A stretch of DNA of 19,444 nucleotides from JBKPFU01 sp046728975 (GCA_046728975.1 JBKPFU010000094.1:1-19444), one strand, 5' to 3'. Shown: positions 9,786 to 17,149, counted from the stretch's first letter. Notes: a model not told the origin generated them from the letters alone. Program-made: numbers and translations.

Positions 9786-10648
9786 GCCGCGGTCGCGGCC
9801 TCCGCCGCAGTCCGGAGCGCACGCTCGACGAACACCTGCACGACGCGTCGCTTGTAGTCCGCGCTGCCGCGATGGTCGTCGCGCGCCTGCGCCGCCTCGG
9901 CCGCGAGCTTCCCCGCCTCGCCGATCGCAGCGTCGTCAACCGACGAGCCCATGAGAGCCTGCTCGGCAGCCTCGGCGCGGATATTCGTCGCACCCACGCC
10001 CGTCAGCGCGATCCCGGCGCGCCGCACATCAGTGCTCTCGAGCTCGAGCTGAACCGCGACCCCGACGGTCGCGAAGTCGCCGACCTTCCGCTCGAGCTTC
10101 AGATATGTCCCGCTCGCGCTCGCTCCGGGATCGGGCGCGGTCACCGCGGTGACGATTTCCGTCGGCTCGAGCACGCTCTCGAACGGCCCCCGGAAGAACT
10201 CGTCGATGGGGATCGTCCGCGTGCCGTTCGAGCCGCGCGCCTCGACGCTCGCGCCGAGCGCGAGCATCACCGAGCCCCAGTCGCCCTGCGGGTCGGCGTG
10301 CGCGAGCGAGCCGCAGACGGTGCCCAGGTTGCGGACGATCGGGTCGGAGATCAGCGGCGCGGCGTCGCCGAGCAGTCGCCAGCGCCCGCGCAGCGCGTCT
10401 GAGCGCTCGCACGCCTTGTGCCGGACGAGTGCACCGATCCGCAGCTCGCCGTTCGCGGACAGCGTGTCAAGGCCGTCGATGCGGTTGATGTCTACGAGCA
10501 CACTCGGGGCGGCGAAGCGCAGTTTCATCAGGGGGATCAGGCTCTGGCCGCCGGCGAGCACCTTCGCCTCGTCGCCGTGCTGCTCGAGAATGGAAAGCGC
10601 CTCGTCGAGCGTTTCGGGCGCGAAATACTCGAACTTCGGGGGATACAT
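9782..10648 (-). CDS. coxM: CoxM, CO dehydrogenase medium FAD-binding subunit
   Basis: 288 residues, the usual length. It starts MYPPKFEYFAPETLDEALSI and carries the FAD-binding motifs AGGQSLIPLMKLR (32-44) and TVCGSLAHADPQGD (110-123), as in the CO dehydrogenase/xanthine dehydrogenase FAD-binding domain. The later part (from about residue 170) is the CO dehydrogenase flavoprotein C-terminal domain, with YLKLERKVGDFATVGVAV. It passes electrons from CoxS to the respiratory chain. ATG 10648 is chosen because GGAGGGAG lies 7 bases upstream; an in-frame start 21 codons earlier would lie in the divergent promoter region. Its stop overlaps the zinc-ribbon gene start (ATGA). First gene of the long leftward operon. 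Confidence 0.95.
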   Translation of the reverse strand: MYPPKFEYFAPETLDEALSILEQHGDEAKVLAGGQSLIPLMKLRFAAPSVLVDINRIDGLDTLSANGELRIGALVRHKACERSDALRGRWRLLGDAAPLISDPIVRNLGTVCGSLAHADPQGDWGSVMLALGASVEARGSNGTRTIPIDEFFRGPFESVLEPTEIVTAVTAPDPGASASGTYLKLERKVGDFATVGVAVQLELESTDVRRAGIALTGVGATNIRAEAAEQALMGSSVDDAAIGEAGKLAAEAAQARDDHRGSADYKRRVVQVFVERALRTAAEAATAA

Positions 10649-10655
10649 GCGGCGG

Positions 10656-10663
10656 CTCCCTCC
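10656..10663 (-). promoter_or_regulatory. Shine-Dalgarno site of coxM
   Basis: GGAGGGAG on the minus strand, 7 bases before ATG 10648, supports the shorter coxM start. Confidence 0.65.
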
Positions 10664-10673
10664 GGTCGGCTGA

Positions 10674-10703
10674 CGCCGCGAGCATAGCGTCTTACTCGCG
10701 GCG
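10674..10703. promoter_or_regulatory. Inverted repeat (9-12-9) between divergent cox arms, candidate operator
   Basis: CGCCGCGAG and CTCGCGGCG are perfect 9-base arms with a 12-base spacer in the middle of the 74-base gap between coxM and coxD. On the minus strand a TATGCT (-10-like, 10686-10681) overlaps the left arm and spacer, with TTGGAA (10711-10706) upstream at a rather long 19-base spacing. A dimeric regulator bound here could control both arms. Seen: the palindrome. Inferred: its regulatory role. No regulator gene lies in the window. Confidence 0.45.
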
Positions 10704-10722
10704 CTTTCCAACGGTTTCTACG

Positions 10723-11601
10723 ATGTCCGCGACGATGCGGTTCACATCCGTCGCCGAGGTCGAGCAGGCCCTTCGAGCCGAGGCCTACCTGGCCGACCAC
10801 GGGCTGGCGACGGCCGTCTTCCTCGCGCTCGTGACGACGCGTCCCCTGCTCCTCGAAGGGGAAGCCGGGGTCGGCAAGACCGAGGTCGGCAAGACGCTGG
10901 CGCGTGTCCTCGACGCCGAGCTGATTCGGCTCCAGTGCTACGAGGGGATCGATGCCTCCCAGGCGCTCTACGAGTGGGACTACTCCCGGCAGCTGCTCTA
11001 CGCCCGCACGCTCCAGGCGGGTGAGCTCGACCCGTCGCGCGGGGTCGTCGAGCTCTACGGCCCCGATTTCCTGCTCGAGCGGCCGCTGCTCCGCGCGCTG
11101 CGGGCCGGCTCCGGCGCAGTCCTCCTGATCGACGAGCTCGACCGGGCCGACGACCCCTTCGAAGCGTTCCTGCTCGAGGTGCTCTCGGACTTCACGGTGA
11201 CGGTGCCCGAGATCGGGACGATCTCGGCCGCGGCCGGGCCGCCGGTCGTGGTCGTCACCTCGAACCGGACGAGGGAGCTCCACGATGCGCTCAAGCGGCG
11301 CTGCCTCTACCACTGGATCGACTTTCCCGCGATCGACCGTGAGGTCGAGATCATTCGGGCGCGCGTGCCCGATATCGAGGAGCCGCTCGCCCGCTCCGTC
11401 GCGGAGACGATCGAGCGGCTCCGCGCGCTCGATCTGATCAAGCCTCCCGGCACCGCCGAGGCAATCGACCTCGCACAGGCACTCCTCGTGCTCGGAGCAC
11501 CGACGGCCGACGGCGACGCAGTCCGGGCGGCGCTCGGCTGGGCGATCAAGAACCGCGAGGACCTCGCAACGGTCCAGGCGTCGGGCGTCCTCGGTGGCTG
11601 A
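10723..11601 (+). CDS. coxD: CoxD, MoxR-type AAA+ ATPase for CO dehydrogenase maturation
   Basis: 292 residues. Walker A GEAGVGKT (46-53), Walker B VLLIDELD (133-140), sensor 1 TSNRTREL (179-186) and a candidate arginine finger in KRRC (191-194) make a complete MoxR-group AAA+ ATPase. CoxD in O. carboxidovorans is needed for sulfuration and Cu loading of the Mo centre and is thought to act as a chaperone-like unfoldase with CoxE. The family assignment is by motif, and the specific role follows from its place next to coxE and opposite coxMSL. ATG 10723 or ATG 10735 could be the start; neither has a clear Shine-Dalgarno site. The stop overlaps the coxE GTG by 8 bases. Confidence 0.93.
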   Translation: MSATMRFTSVAEVEQALRAEAYLADHGLATAVFLALVTTRPLLLEGEAGVGKTEVGKTLARVLDAELIRLQCYEGIDASQALYEWDYSRQLLYARTLQAGELDPSRGVVELYGPDFLLERPLLRALRAGSGAVLLIDELDRADDPFEAFLLEVLSDFTVTVPEIGTISAAAGPPVVVVTSNRTRELHDALKRRCLYHWIDFPAIDREVEIIRARVPDIEEPLARSVAETIERLRALDLIKPPGTAEAIDLAQALLVLGAPTADGDAVRAALGWAIKNREDLATVQASGVLGG

Positions 11602-12649
11602 GACCTCGATCGAGCCGCTCGTCCTGTTCGCGCGGGACCTGCGGGCCGCGGGCATACCGGCCGGCACGGGTGCCGTCGCGGATTTCTGCCGGGCAGCCGC
11701 GCTGCTCGCGCCGGAAGACCTCTACTGGGCCGGCCGCACGACCTTGCTGGCGCGCGTCGAGGAGATCTCCGTCTACGACCGCGTCTTCAGAGACTTCTTC
11801 GGCGCCGCGAGCAGCGAGCAGGGGGCGCCGCGGCGCCGGCGCCAGGTTGCGCTCGTTCGCACGGACGGTGAAGACGGCGGGCGCGCCGGGTCGCCGGCGA
11901 GCGCCGTCGAGCTGCTTCGCGAGCGAAGCTTCGCCCGCTGCTCCGATGAGGAGCTCGCCGAGCTGGCAGCGCTGATGCGACGGATCCGTTTCGATGCGCC
12001 GCTCCGGCGGACGCGCCGGCACCGCCCGACCCGCGAGGGAGCGCTCGACCTCCGCCGGACGCTACGGCGCTCCTTCCGGACCGGAGGCGAGCCGCTCGCG
12101 CTGGCGCGGCGCGGCCGCCGCCTCGAGCATCGGCGCGTCGCCCTGCTGCTCGACGTGTCCGGCTCGATGGCCGCGTACTCGCGCGGGTTGCTCCTCTTCG
12201 CGCACGCGGCGCTGCAAGCAGACGCGCGTTTCGAAGCGTTCTGCTTCGGGACGCGCCTGACCCGCTTGACGCGCTCGCTGCGCCGCGGCACTCCGGACGC
12301 GGCGCTCGCAAGCGCGACCGCCGGTGTCGTGGACTGGGGCGGCGGCACCCGGATCGGGGAATCGCTGAAGGCGTTCCTCGACCGCTTCGGCCACGGTGGC
12401 CTCGCGCGCGGCGCGATCGTCGTCGTTTGCTCCGACGGGCTCGAGCGTGACGACCCGGAGCTGCTCGGCGCCCAGGCCGCACGGCTCGGGCGGCTCGCGC
12501 ACCGGGTTGTCTGGCTCAACCCGCTCCGAGAAGACCCCCGCTACGAGCCGCTCGCCCGCGGCATGGCCGCGGCCCTCCCTCACGTCGACCTGTTCGCGAG
12601 CGGCCACAACCTCGCCAGCCTCGAGGCGGTCGCCGACGCTCTTACTTGA
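11594..12649 (+). CDS. coxE: CoxE, VWA-domain partner of CoxD
   Basis: 351 residues. The N-terminal helical part includes a basic, arginine-rich stretch (about 138-181). From about residue 180 comes a VWA_CoxE domain with an intact MIDAS motif DVSGSM (187-192), a downstream DWGGGTRIGESL segment and VVVCSDGLERDDPE. VWA proteins of this type pair with MoxR ATPases as substrate adaptors. In O. carboxidovorans CoxE is required for Cu insertion into the Mo-Cu centre. GTG 11594 overlaps the end of coxD, implying coupled translation. The last 8 bases overlap the 3' end of the convergent secreted-protein gene. Confidence 0.93.
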   Translation: MAETSIEPLVLFARDLRAAGIPAGTGAVADFCRAAALLAPEDLYWAGRTTLLARVEEISVYDRVFRDFFGAASSEQGAPRRRRQVALVRTDGEDGGRAGSPASAVELLRERSFARCSDEELAELAALMRRIRFDAPLRRTRRHRPTREGALDLRRTLRRSFRTGGEPLALARRGRRLEHRRVALLLDVSGSMAAYSRGLLLFAHAALQADARFEAFCFGTRLTRLTRSLRRGTPDAALASATAGVVDWGGGTRIGESLKAFLDRFGHGGLARGAIVVVCSDGLERDDPELLGAQAARLGRLAHRVVWLNPLREDPRYEPLARGMAAALPHVDLFASGHNLASLEAVADALT

Positions 12650-13562
12650 GGAAGAAGCCGGGCTGGCAGACGATCGTGACGCCGCGGGCGACCGTCACCT
12701 TGGATGGGTCGAAACAGCCGGGCGTCGCCCTGAAGCCCACGAAGCTCGAGTCTGCGGCCGGACGGGCGTTGAGCCTTACGACCGTCCCGACCAGGAAGAA
12801 CGCCGTACAGGCGCCGGGTCCAACCCCGTTGCCCCCAACGATCGTGCAGTCGATGCCGGCCGGCTGCGACGTGACGCGCCCGCTCCCGTTGCCACCAGGG
12901 AGGATCGCGATGCTCCCGTTCGCGAACAGGAACGGCGTCCAGGCGGTGATGATCCCGTACGTGGTCACCCCTCCCGCAGTCCCGATGATCAGAGCGGACT
13001 GCGGGTTGCTCACAACATTCGTGGTGACGGTAAAGCTCGCGGTCGTGGCTCCGGCGGGAACAGTGACGCTCGGCGGCACCGTCGCTGCGGCGGGGTTGTC
13101 GCTTGAAAGCGGCACCTGAACGCCGCCGGCCGGTGCGGCCGAGCTGAGGGTGACGGTTCCGGTCGCCGGCTCGCCTCCGATGACGTCGGCGGGGTTGATC
13201 GTGACCGCCGAGAGCGAGGGCGAGGATGCAGGCGGCGGCGGAGGTGGCGGAGGCGCGGTGACGGTGCAGCCGGACAAGGTCGCCTTGGTTGGCGTCGGCG
13301 AGCCATCGTTCACGGCGACGGTGCAGTCCGCCGGCTTCGCGAATGGGTCTTTCTCGATCCTGAAGTTCCCGGCCGCGTCGCTCGTGCCCATGGCGACTCC
13401 GTCGACCGTGATCGTGCTGTTGGCGGTCGCGCGGCCCTCGAGCCGGAGCCTCGTCCCGTTCAGCTCTGCGCGCGAGATGCTGACCGCGGCCACCGCTACC
13501 GAGGAGGCCAACGTCACGCCGATCAGGACGAAGCCGAGGACGCAGAGCGGCAGGCGGCGCAT
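12642..13562 (-). CDS. Secreted protein with Ig-like region, polyproline linker and InlB-repeat-like C-terminus
   Basis: 306 residues from ATG 13562. A signal peptide is seen (MRRLPLCVLGFVLIGVTLAS ... AVA, cut near residue 26). Residues 27-103 form a beta-rich domain with Cys80 and Cys99; residues 104-111 are eight prolines; about 116-200 look like an Ig-like/cell-surface beta-sandwich repeat rich in T, V, S and P. The C-terminus has GSGRVTSQPAGIDC (226-239), Cys252, SSFVGFRATPGC (272-283) and Cys299, the pattern of the divergent InlB B-repeat often found in secreted bacterial proteins. Even cysteine number (after the signal) suits disulfides outside the cell. Function unknown. The frame open upstream to 13805 overlaps the reductase gene and is not needed. 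Confidence 0.8.
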   Translation of the reverse strand: MRRLPLCVLGFVLIGVTLASSVAVAAVSISRAELNGTRLRLEGRATANSTITVDGVAMGTSDAAGNFRIEKDPFAKPADCTVAVNDGSPTPTKATLSGCTVTAPPPPPPPPASSPSLSAVTINPADVIGGEPATGTVTLSSAAPAGGVQVPLSSDNPAAATVPPSVTVPAGATTASFTVTTNVVSNPQSALIIGTAGGVTTYGIITAWTPFLFANGSIAILPGGNGSGRVTSQPAGIDCTIVGGNGVGPGACTAFFLVGTVVRLNARPAADSSFVGFRATPGCFDPSKVTVARGVTIVCQPGFFLK

Positions 13563-13599
13563 CACGCGGATATCTACGCCGGCGCCAAGAAAACGGATT

Positions 13600-14175
13600 T
13601 CACGTCGTCGTGCGGTAGCGGAGGTGGACCGTGCCGTTCCGGAAACGGCGTTCATCCAGCAGCTCGAGCCGTAGGCGGATGCTGTCGGGAAGAGCGTTTT
13701 TGCCGCCGCCGACGACGATGGGTGCAACGAACAGGTGCAGCTCGTCGACCAACCTCGCTTTGAAGGCCTGCGTGGCGAGATCGGGACCGCCCACAGTGAG
13801 GTCACGGTCAGCGGCCGCCTTTATCTGCCGGACCGCTTCAGGGTCGAAGTCTCGCTCGATCCGCGTCCTGGCGCTGGAGGCGGTTTCGAGCGTCTTGGAG
13901 TACACGATCTTCTCGGCCGCCTGCCAGATCTCCCCGTAATCCTCGATGAAGGGCGGCTGGTCGGCGAGGTCAATGGTCTCCCACGCGACCATGGCCTCGT
14001 ACATCCGACGTCCGTAGAGGTAGGTGCCGACCGGCCGGTCGAGATCGTTCGCAAACGTGTGCACCTCCTCGTCGGGCTCGGCCCAGTCGAATTTGCCGTT
14101 CTCGTCCGCGATGTAGCCATCGAGTGATGTGATCGCGGAGTAGATGAGCTTGATGTCCTTTTCGCCGTCAGCCAT
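13600..14175 (-). CDS. Dihydrofolate reductase-like (RibD C-terminal) reductase
   Basis: 191 residues. The RibD_C/DHFR-like fold is seen in LIYSAITSLDGYIADENGKFDW (start of the domain, residues 10-31), the nucleotide-binding YLYGRRMYEAM (52-62), DLTVGGPDLATQAF (125-138) and VDELHLFVAPIVVGGGKNALP (143-163). Such proteins are NADPH-dependent reductases; many actinobacterial members have no known substrate, so neither folate nor riboflavin synthesis should be assumed. ATG 14175 is chosen because the domain starts just after it. It is divergent from the DGPF protein gene with 37 bases between the starts, so shared control by the neighbouring ECF sigma factor is possible. Confidence 0.85.
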   Translation of the reverse strand: MADGEKDIKLIYSAITSLDGYIADENGKFDWAEPDEEVHTFANDLDRPVGTYLYGRRMYEAMVAWETIDLADQPPFIEDYGEIWQAAEKIVYSKTLETASSARTRIERDFDPEAVRQIKAAADRDLTVGGPDLATQAFKARLVDELHLFVAPIVVGGGKNALPDSIRLRLELLDERRFRNGTVHLRYRTTT

Positions 14176-14180
14176 TCGTC
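14154..14180 (+). promoter_or_regulatory. Candidate ECF-sigma promoter before the DGPF gene
   Basis: TGTCCT and CGTC separated by 17 bases, 32 bases upstream of ATG 14213. From memory, ECF42-type sigma factors use TGTCGA-like -35 and CG(A/T)C-like -10 elements before DGPF genes. The match is partial (TGTC of the -35), and the site overlaps the start of the reductase gene on the other strand. Confidence 0.3.
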
Positions 14181-14200
14181 TCACACGCGACCATTCCGAG

Positions 14201-14207
14201 AAGGAGG
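14201..14207 (+). promoter_or_regulatory. Shine-Dalgarno site of the DGPF-protein gene
   Basis: AAGGAGG, 5 bases before ATG 14213. It decides this start over an in-frame upstream GTG at 14144, which lies within the divergent gene. Confidence 0.7.
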
Positions 14208-14212
14208 AAACG

Positions 14213-14569
14213 ATGAAATATCTGATGCTGATCCACCAAGGCACCGCGCCGCTCCCGGGATCGCCGGAGTGGGAGCGCCTCTCGGAGGACGAGCAGAAGG
14301 CGATCTACAGCGATTACCAGTCCATCAATGGGACACCCGGCGTCACGCCCGGCCTGTGGCTGCAGCCGCCCGAGGCGGCAACCACCGTGCGCGTCGACGA
14401 CGGCAAGACGCTGACGACGGACGGCCCGTTCGTCGCCGTCAAGGAGGCCCTCGGCGGCTACCTCGTGTTCGAGGCCGACGACCTCGACGCGGCGATCGAG
14501 CTCGCATCGCGGATCCCGGCGGCGCGCCTGGGCGGTGCCGTGGAAGTGCGCCCGGTCGTGGAGGGTTAG
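14213..14569 (+). CDS. DGPF-domain (YCII-related) protein linked to ECF42-type sigma
   Basis: 118 residues of the YCII/DGPF family. It begins MKYLMLIHQG and carries the name-giving TDGPFVAVKEALGGY (69-83), then a beta strand and helix ending EVRPVVEG. YCII-like proteins are small ferredoxin-like-fold proteins. DGPF members nearly always sit beside an ECF sigma factor of group ECF42, and their role is not established. The stop TAG shares its last base with the GTG of the sigma-factor gene (TAGTG), so the two are translated together. The strong Shine-Dalgarno site fixes the start. Confidence 0.92.
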   Translation: MKYLMLIHQGTAPLPGSPEWERLSEDEQKAIYSDYQSINGTPGVTPGLWLQPPEAATTVRVDDGKTLTTDGPFVAVKEALGGYLVFEADDLDAAIELASRIPAARLGGAVEVRPVVEG

Positions 14570-15735
14570 TGGCGCTGGAGCAGGTCTTCCGCGACGAGTG
14601 GGGCCGCGTCCTCGCCGGCCTGATCGGCTTCCTCGGTGACTTCGACCTCGCCGAGGAAGCCGCCCAGGACGCGTTCGCGATCGCCGCCGAGCGCTGGCCT
14701 CGCAAGGGGACGCCCGCCAACCCGCGCGCGTGGCTGATGACCACGGCGCGCAACCGCGCCATCGACCGGCTCCGCCGCGATCGCACGCTTGCGGCGAAGA
14801 CCGCCCTGCTCGACGTGCCGGAAACGACGGAGGACGAAATGGACGAAACGACGATTCCCGATGAGCGGCTCGAGCTCGTGTTCACCTGCTGCCACCCGGC
14901 GCTCGCGCTCGAAGCGCAGGTCGCGCTGACGTTGCGGACGCTGGGCGGCCTGACGACCGAGGAGATCGCCCGCGCCTTCCTCGTCCCCGAGGCGACGATG
15001 ACGAAGCGGCTCGTCCGCGCGAAGCACAAGATCAAGGCCGCCGGCATCCCCTTCAGGGTGCCGCCTCCCCACCTGCTCCCCGACCGTCTCGCCGCCGTGC
15101 TCGCGGTCGTCTACCTGATCTTCAACGAGGGCTACGGAGGCCGCGGCGATCTGGCGGCCGAGGCGATCCGGCTGGGACGCGCGCTCGCCGAGCTGATGCC
15201 CGACGAGCCGGAGGCGCACGGCCTGCTGGCGCTGATGCTGCTGAACGACGCCCGCCGCGAAGCGCGCTTTGCTGACGGCGCCGTCGTGCTCCTCGGCGAT
15301 CAGGATCGGTCGCTGTGGGACTTCCACGAGATCGAGGAGGGGCGGGCAGTGCTCGATCGAGCGCTCGCGCTCGGTGGCCGGGGTCCGTACATGGTGCAGG
15401 CCGCGATTGCGAGCCTGCACGCAGAGGAGCCTCAGGACTGGCCACAGCTGGCGGCGCTGTACGGCGAGCTCGCCCGCCTCACCCGCTCGCCGGTCGTGGA
15501 GCTGAACCGGGCTGCCGCGATCGCCGAGGCAGGGGATGTCGAGGGCGCGCTCGCGGTCGTCGAGCGCCTCCAGCTCGACTACTACCACTATCTCCACTCG
15601 ACGCGCGCCGAGCTGCTCAGTCGCCTCGATCGCATCGAAGAGGCGCGCGCCGAGTACAACCGCGCGCTCGAGCTGGTGCACTCGGACGCCGAGCGGCGTT
15701 TTCTCGAGCAGCGACTGGCCGAGCTCGACGACTGA
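14569..15735 (+). CDS. ECF RNA polymerase sigma factor, ECF42 type with C-terminal TPR-like extension
   Basis: 388 residues. Sigma region 2 is seen in FLGDFDLAEEAAQDAFAIAA (21-40) and NPRAWLMTTARNRAIDRLRR (51-70). Region 4 includes LELVFTCCHPALALEAQVAL (101-120), TLGGLTTEEIARAFLVPEATMTKRLVRAK (124-152). After this comes a long helical extension of about 220 residues (from PPPHLLPDRLAAVLAVVYLIFNEGY) with TPR-like repeats. This architecture, with a DGPF partner just upstream, marks group ECF42, in which the C-terminal extension is reported to be needed for activity. No anti-sigma gene is present, as expected for this group. The GTG start overlaps the DGPF stop by one base; the frame upstream of it is a shadow. 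Confidence 0.93.
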   Translation: MALEQVFRDEWGRVLAGLIGFLGDFDLAEEAAQDAFAIAAERWPRKGTPANPRAWLMTTARNRAIDRLRRDRTLAAKTALLDVPETTEDEMDETTIPDERLELVFTCCHPALALEAQVALTLRTLGGLTTEEIARAFLVPEATMTKRLVRAKHKIKAAGIPFRVPPPHLLPDRLAAVLAVVYLIFNEGYGGRGDLAAEAIRLGRALAELMPDEPEAHGLLALMLLNDARREARFADGAVVLLGDQDRSLWDFHEIEEGRAVLDRALALGGRGPYMVQAAIASLHAEEPQDWPQLAALYGELARLTRSPVVELNRAAAIAEAGDVEGALAVVERLQLDYYHYLHSTRAELLSRLDRIEEARAEYNRALELVHSDAERRFLEQRLAELDD

Positions 15736-15737
15736 TC

Positions 15738-15781
15738 TGACACGTTTTCTCCCGCCCCCGACGGGTAGCCGTCGCGTGTCA
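15738..15781 (+). repeat. Nested stem-loop before the DUF892 gene
   Basis: Outer arms TGACACG (15738-15744) and CGTGTCA (15775-15781) enclose an inner perfect hairpin CGACGG-GTAG-CCGTCG (15759-15774). The 3' arms are contiguous; a 14-base pyrimidine-rich bulge sits on the 5' side. It ends 2 bases before the Shine-Dalgarno region of the next gene, so it could be a sigma-gene terminator, a 5' UTR control element or an operator. Confidence 0.4.
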
Positions 15782-15783
15782 AC

Positions 15784-15792
15784 GAGAGGAGG
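15784..15792 (+). promoter_or_regulatory. Shine-Dalgarno site of the DUF892 gene
   Basis: GAGAGGAGG, 5 bases before GTG 15798, supports the GTG start. It lies just after the nested stem-loop, so the fold could affect its access. Confidence 0.65.
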
Positions 15793-15797
15793 CTGGC

Positions 15798-16295
15798 GTG
15801 CCCACCATCACCGAACCACGCGATCTGTTCACGACAGCGCTGACGGAGATGCTCTACGTCGAGCAGAAGCTCGCCGACGAGGTCCTGCCGGAGCTGGAAA
15901 AGGAGATCCAGACACCCGAGTTCAAGGAGGGTGTTGCCAAGCACATCGAGGAGACGCAGCGCCACGCGGAGAACCTCGAGCGCGCGTTCGAGATCCTCGG
16001 CGAGCAGCCGAAGACCGACAAGAGCCACTCACTCGACGGCCTCGTCGCGCAGCGCGAGAAGGTGATCAAGAACATCGAGTCCGACGACGTGCGTGAGGTC
16101 TTCAACGCCGGCGCGGCGGCCAAGACCGAGCACCTCGAGATCGCTGCGTACGAGAGCATGATCAAGACCGCCGAGGGCCTTGGTCAGTCCGAGATCGTCG
16201 GCCTGCTCGAGGAGAACCTCGACGACGAGAAAGAGACGCTGAAGGAAGTCGAGAAGATCGCGGAGAAGCTCAACAAGCAGACCGCAACGGCTTAA
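15798..16295 (+). CDS. DUF892 (YciE/YciF) ferritin-like protein
   Basis: 165 residues, typical for the family. Four-helix-bundle pattern: PRDLFTTALTEMLYVEQKLADEVLPELE (helix 1, about 7-34), KEGVAKHIEETQRHAENLERAFEILG (helix 2, about 43-68), EVFNAGAAAKTEHLEIAAYESMIKTAEGLG (helix 3) and LLEENLDDEKETLKEVEKIAEKL (helix 4). Conserved E and H residues in E-x(6-7)-H-x2-E-like spacing could form a di-metal site, as in ferritin-like proteins. The family is linked to stress (YciF in enterobacteria), and a role against oxidative stress is inferred. Translated from GTG 15798. It is followed by a strong hairpin. Confidence 0.88.
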   Translation: MPTITEPRDLFTTALTEMLYVEQKLADEVLPELEKEIQTPEFKEGVAKHIEETQRHAENLERAFEILGEQPKTDKSHSLDGLVAQREKVIKNIESDDVREVFNAGAAAKTEHLEIAAYESMIKTAEGLGQSEIVGLLEENLDDEKETLKEVEKIAEKLNKQTATA

Positions 16296-16307
16296 CCACC
16301 GCAATCA

Positions 16308-16349
16308 GCGTCGTAGGCGGCCCGTCGGCGGGGCGGCCGCCTACGACGC
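16308..16349. terminator. Perfect 15-bp hairpin after the DUF892 gene
   Basis: GCGTCGTAGGCGGCC (16308-16322) and GGCCGCCTACGACGC (16335-16349) pair perfectly around a 12-base loop, starting 12 bases after the DUF892 stop. There is no T-tract downstream, so this may be a terminator of the GC-rich actinobacterial type, a transcript stabiliser or a leader element of the next gene. Confidence 0.55.
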
Positions 16350-16369
16350 GAGCGGGAGATAATGGTCCG

Positions 16370-17149
16370 GTGGGCCTGGCCATGGTCGGACGTCTGACCC
16401 TCCGGAGGCGCACAGCGCTCGCCGCCTCACTGCTCGGTACAGCGCTCCTGGCGTGGATCGTGCTCGTGGAGCGCACGCGAGGAATGGATGCCGGACCGGG
16501 AACGGACCTGGGAACGCTTGCGTGGTTCATCGGGATCTGGCTGACGATGACGGCGGCGATGATGCTGCCGTCCGCCGCACCGACGGTGCTGATGTTCGCG
16601 AACCTTCGACGTGGGACGCACGCGTGGGCGTTCGTCATCGGGTACCTATTTGCCTGGACGGGCTACGGACTCACCGCGTACGTCGTCTACCGCGCAGTCC
16701 GCGACTCTGCCCCCTCTTTCGTCGCCTGGGACGATCGCGGCCCTTGGGTCGCCGGCGGTGCGCTCGCCGCAACGGGCCTCTATCAGCTGACGCCGCTCAA
16801 GGCGGCCTGTCTGCGCCACTGCCGCTCGCCGCTTCATTTCCTGCTCGATAGCCGCCCGGGCCTGCTCGGAGCGGTGCGGACAGGATTCGCCCACGGCGGC
16901 TTCTGCGTCGGCTGCTGCCTGGGCCTCATGCTGTCGCTCTTCGCGCTCGGTGTCATGAGCTTGTTCTGGATGGCCGTTGTCGCAGCTGCGATCGTCGTCG
17001 AGAAGACGCTGCCAGGTGGTCAGGTCTTCGCGCGCTTGCTCGCGGTCGTCCTCGTGGCGCTTGGAATCTGGGTAGCTGCCTCGCCCGCGATCCTGCCGGG
17101 ACTGAAGCTACCGACGCAGGTGCAGATGGGGATGCAGGGCGCGCGATGA
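16370..17149 (+). CDS. DUF2182 integral membrane protein
   Basis: 259 residues with about six or seven hydrophobic segments (about 16-34, 49-73, 85-107, 125-140, 180-197, 199-215 and 221-240). It has the DUF2182 signatures MTAAMMLPSAAPTVLMF (60-76), LYQLTPLKAACLRHCRSP (137-154) and GFCVGCCLGLM (177-187). The cysteine/histidine-rich motifs in or near the membrane suggest metal binding, and the family is annotated as predicted metal-binding integral membrane protein; its function is not established. GTG 16370 or ATG 16382 may be the start; a GGGAG lies 11 bases before the GTG. Its stop overlaps the DUF1326 start (ATGA), a pairing common in actinobacteria and proteobacteria. Confidence 0.88.
   Translation: MGLAMVGRLTLRRRTALAASLLGTALLAWIVLVERTRGMDAGPGTDLGTLAWFIGIWLTMTAAMMLPSAAPTVLMFANLRRGTHAWAFVIGYLFAWTGYGLTAYVVYRAVRDSAPSFVAWDDRGPWVAGGALAATGLYQLTPLKAACLRHCRSPLHFLLDSRPGLLGAVRTGFAHGGFCVGCCLGLMLSLFALGVMSLFWMAVVAAAIVVEKTLPGGQVFARLLAVVLVALGIWVAASPAILPGLKLPTQVQMGMQGAR

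Noticed and set aside
9547..9993. An N-terminal extension of CoxS to 303 residues
   Set aside because: It overlaps the zinc-ribbon gene and coxM out of frame; the family N-terminus begins exactly at GTG 9546.
13229..13256. A GGC/GGT-rich repetitive stretch that could look like a microsatellite
   Set aside because: It is the coding sequence for the eight-proline linker of the secreted protein, read on the minus strand.
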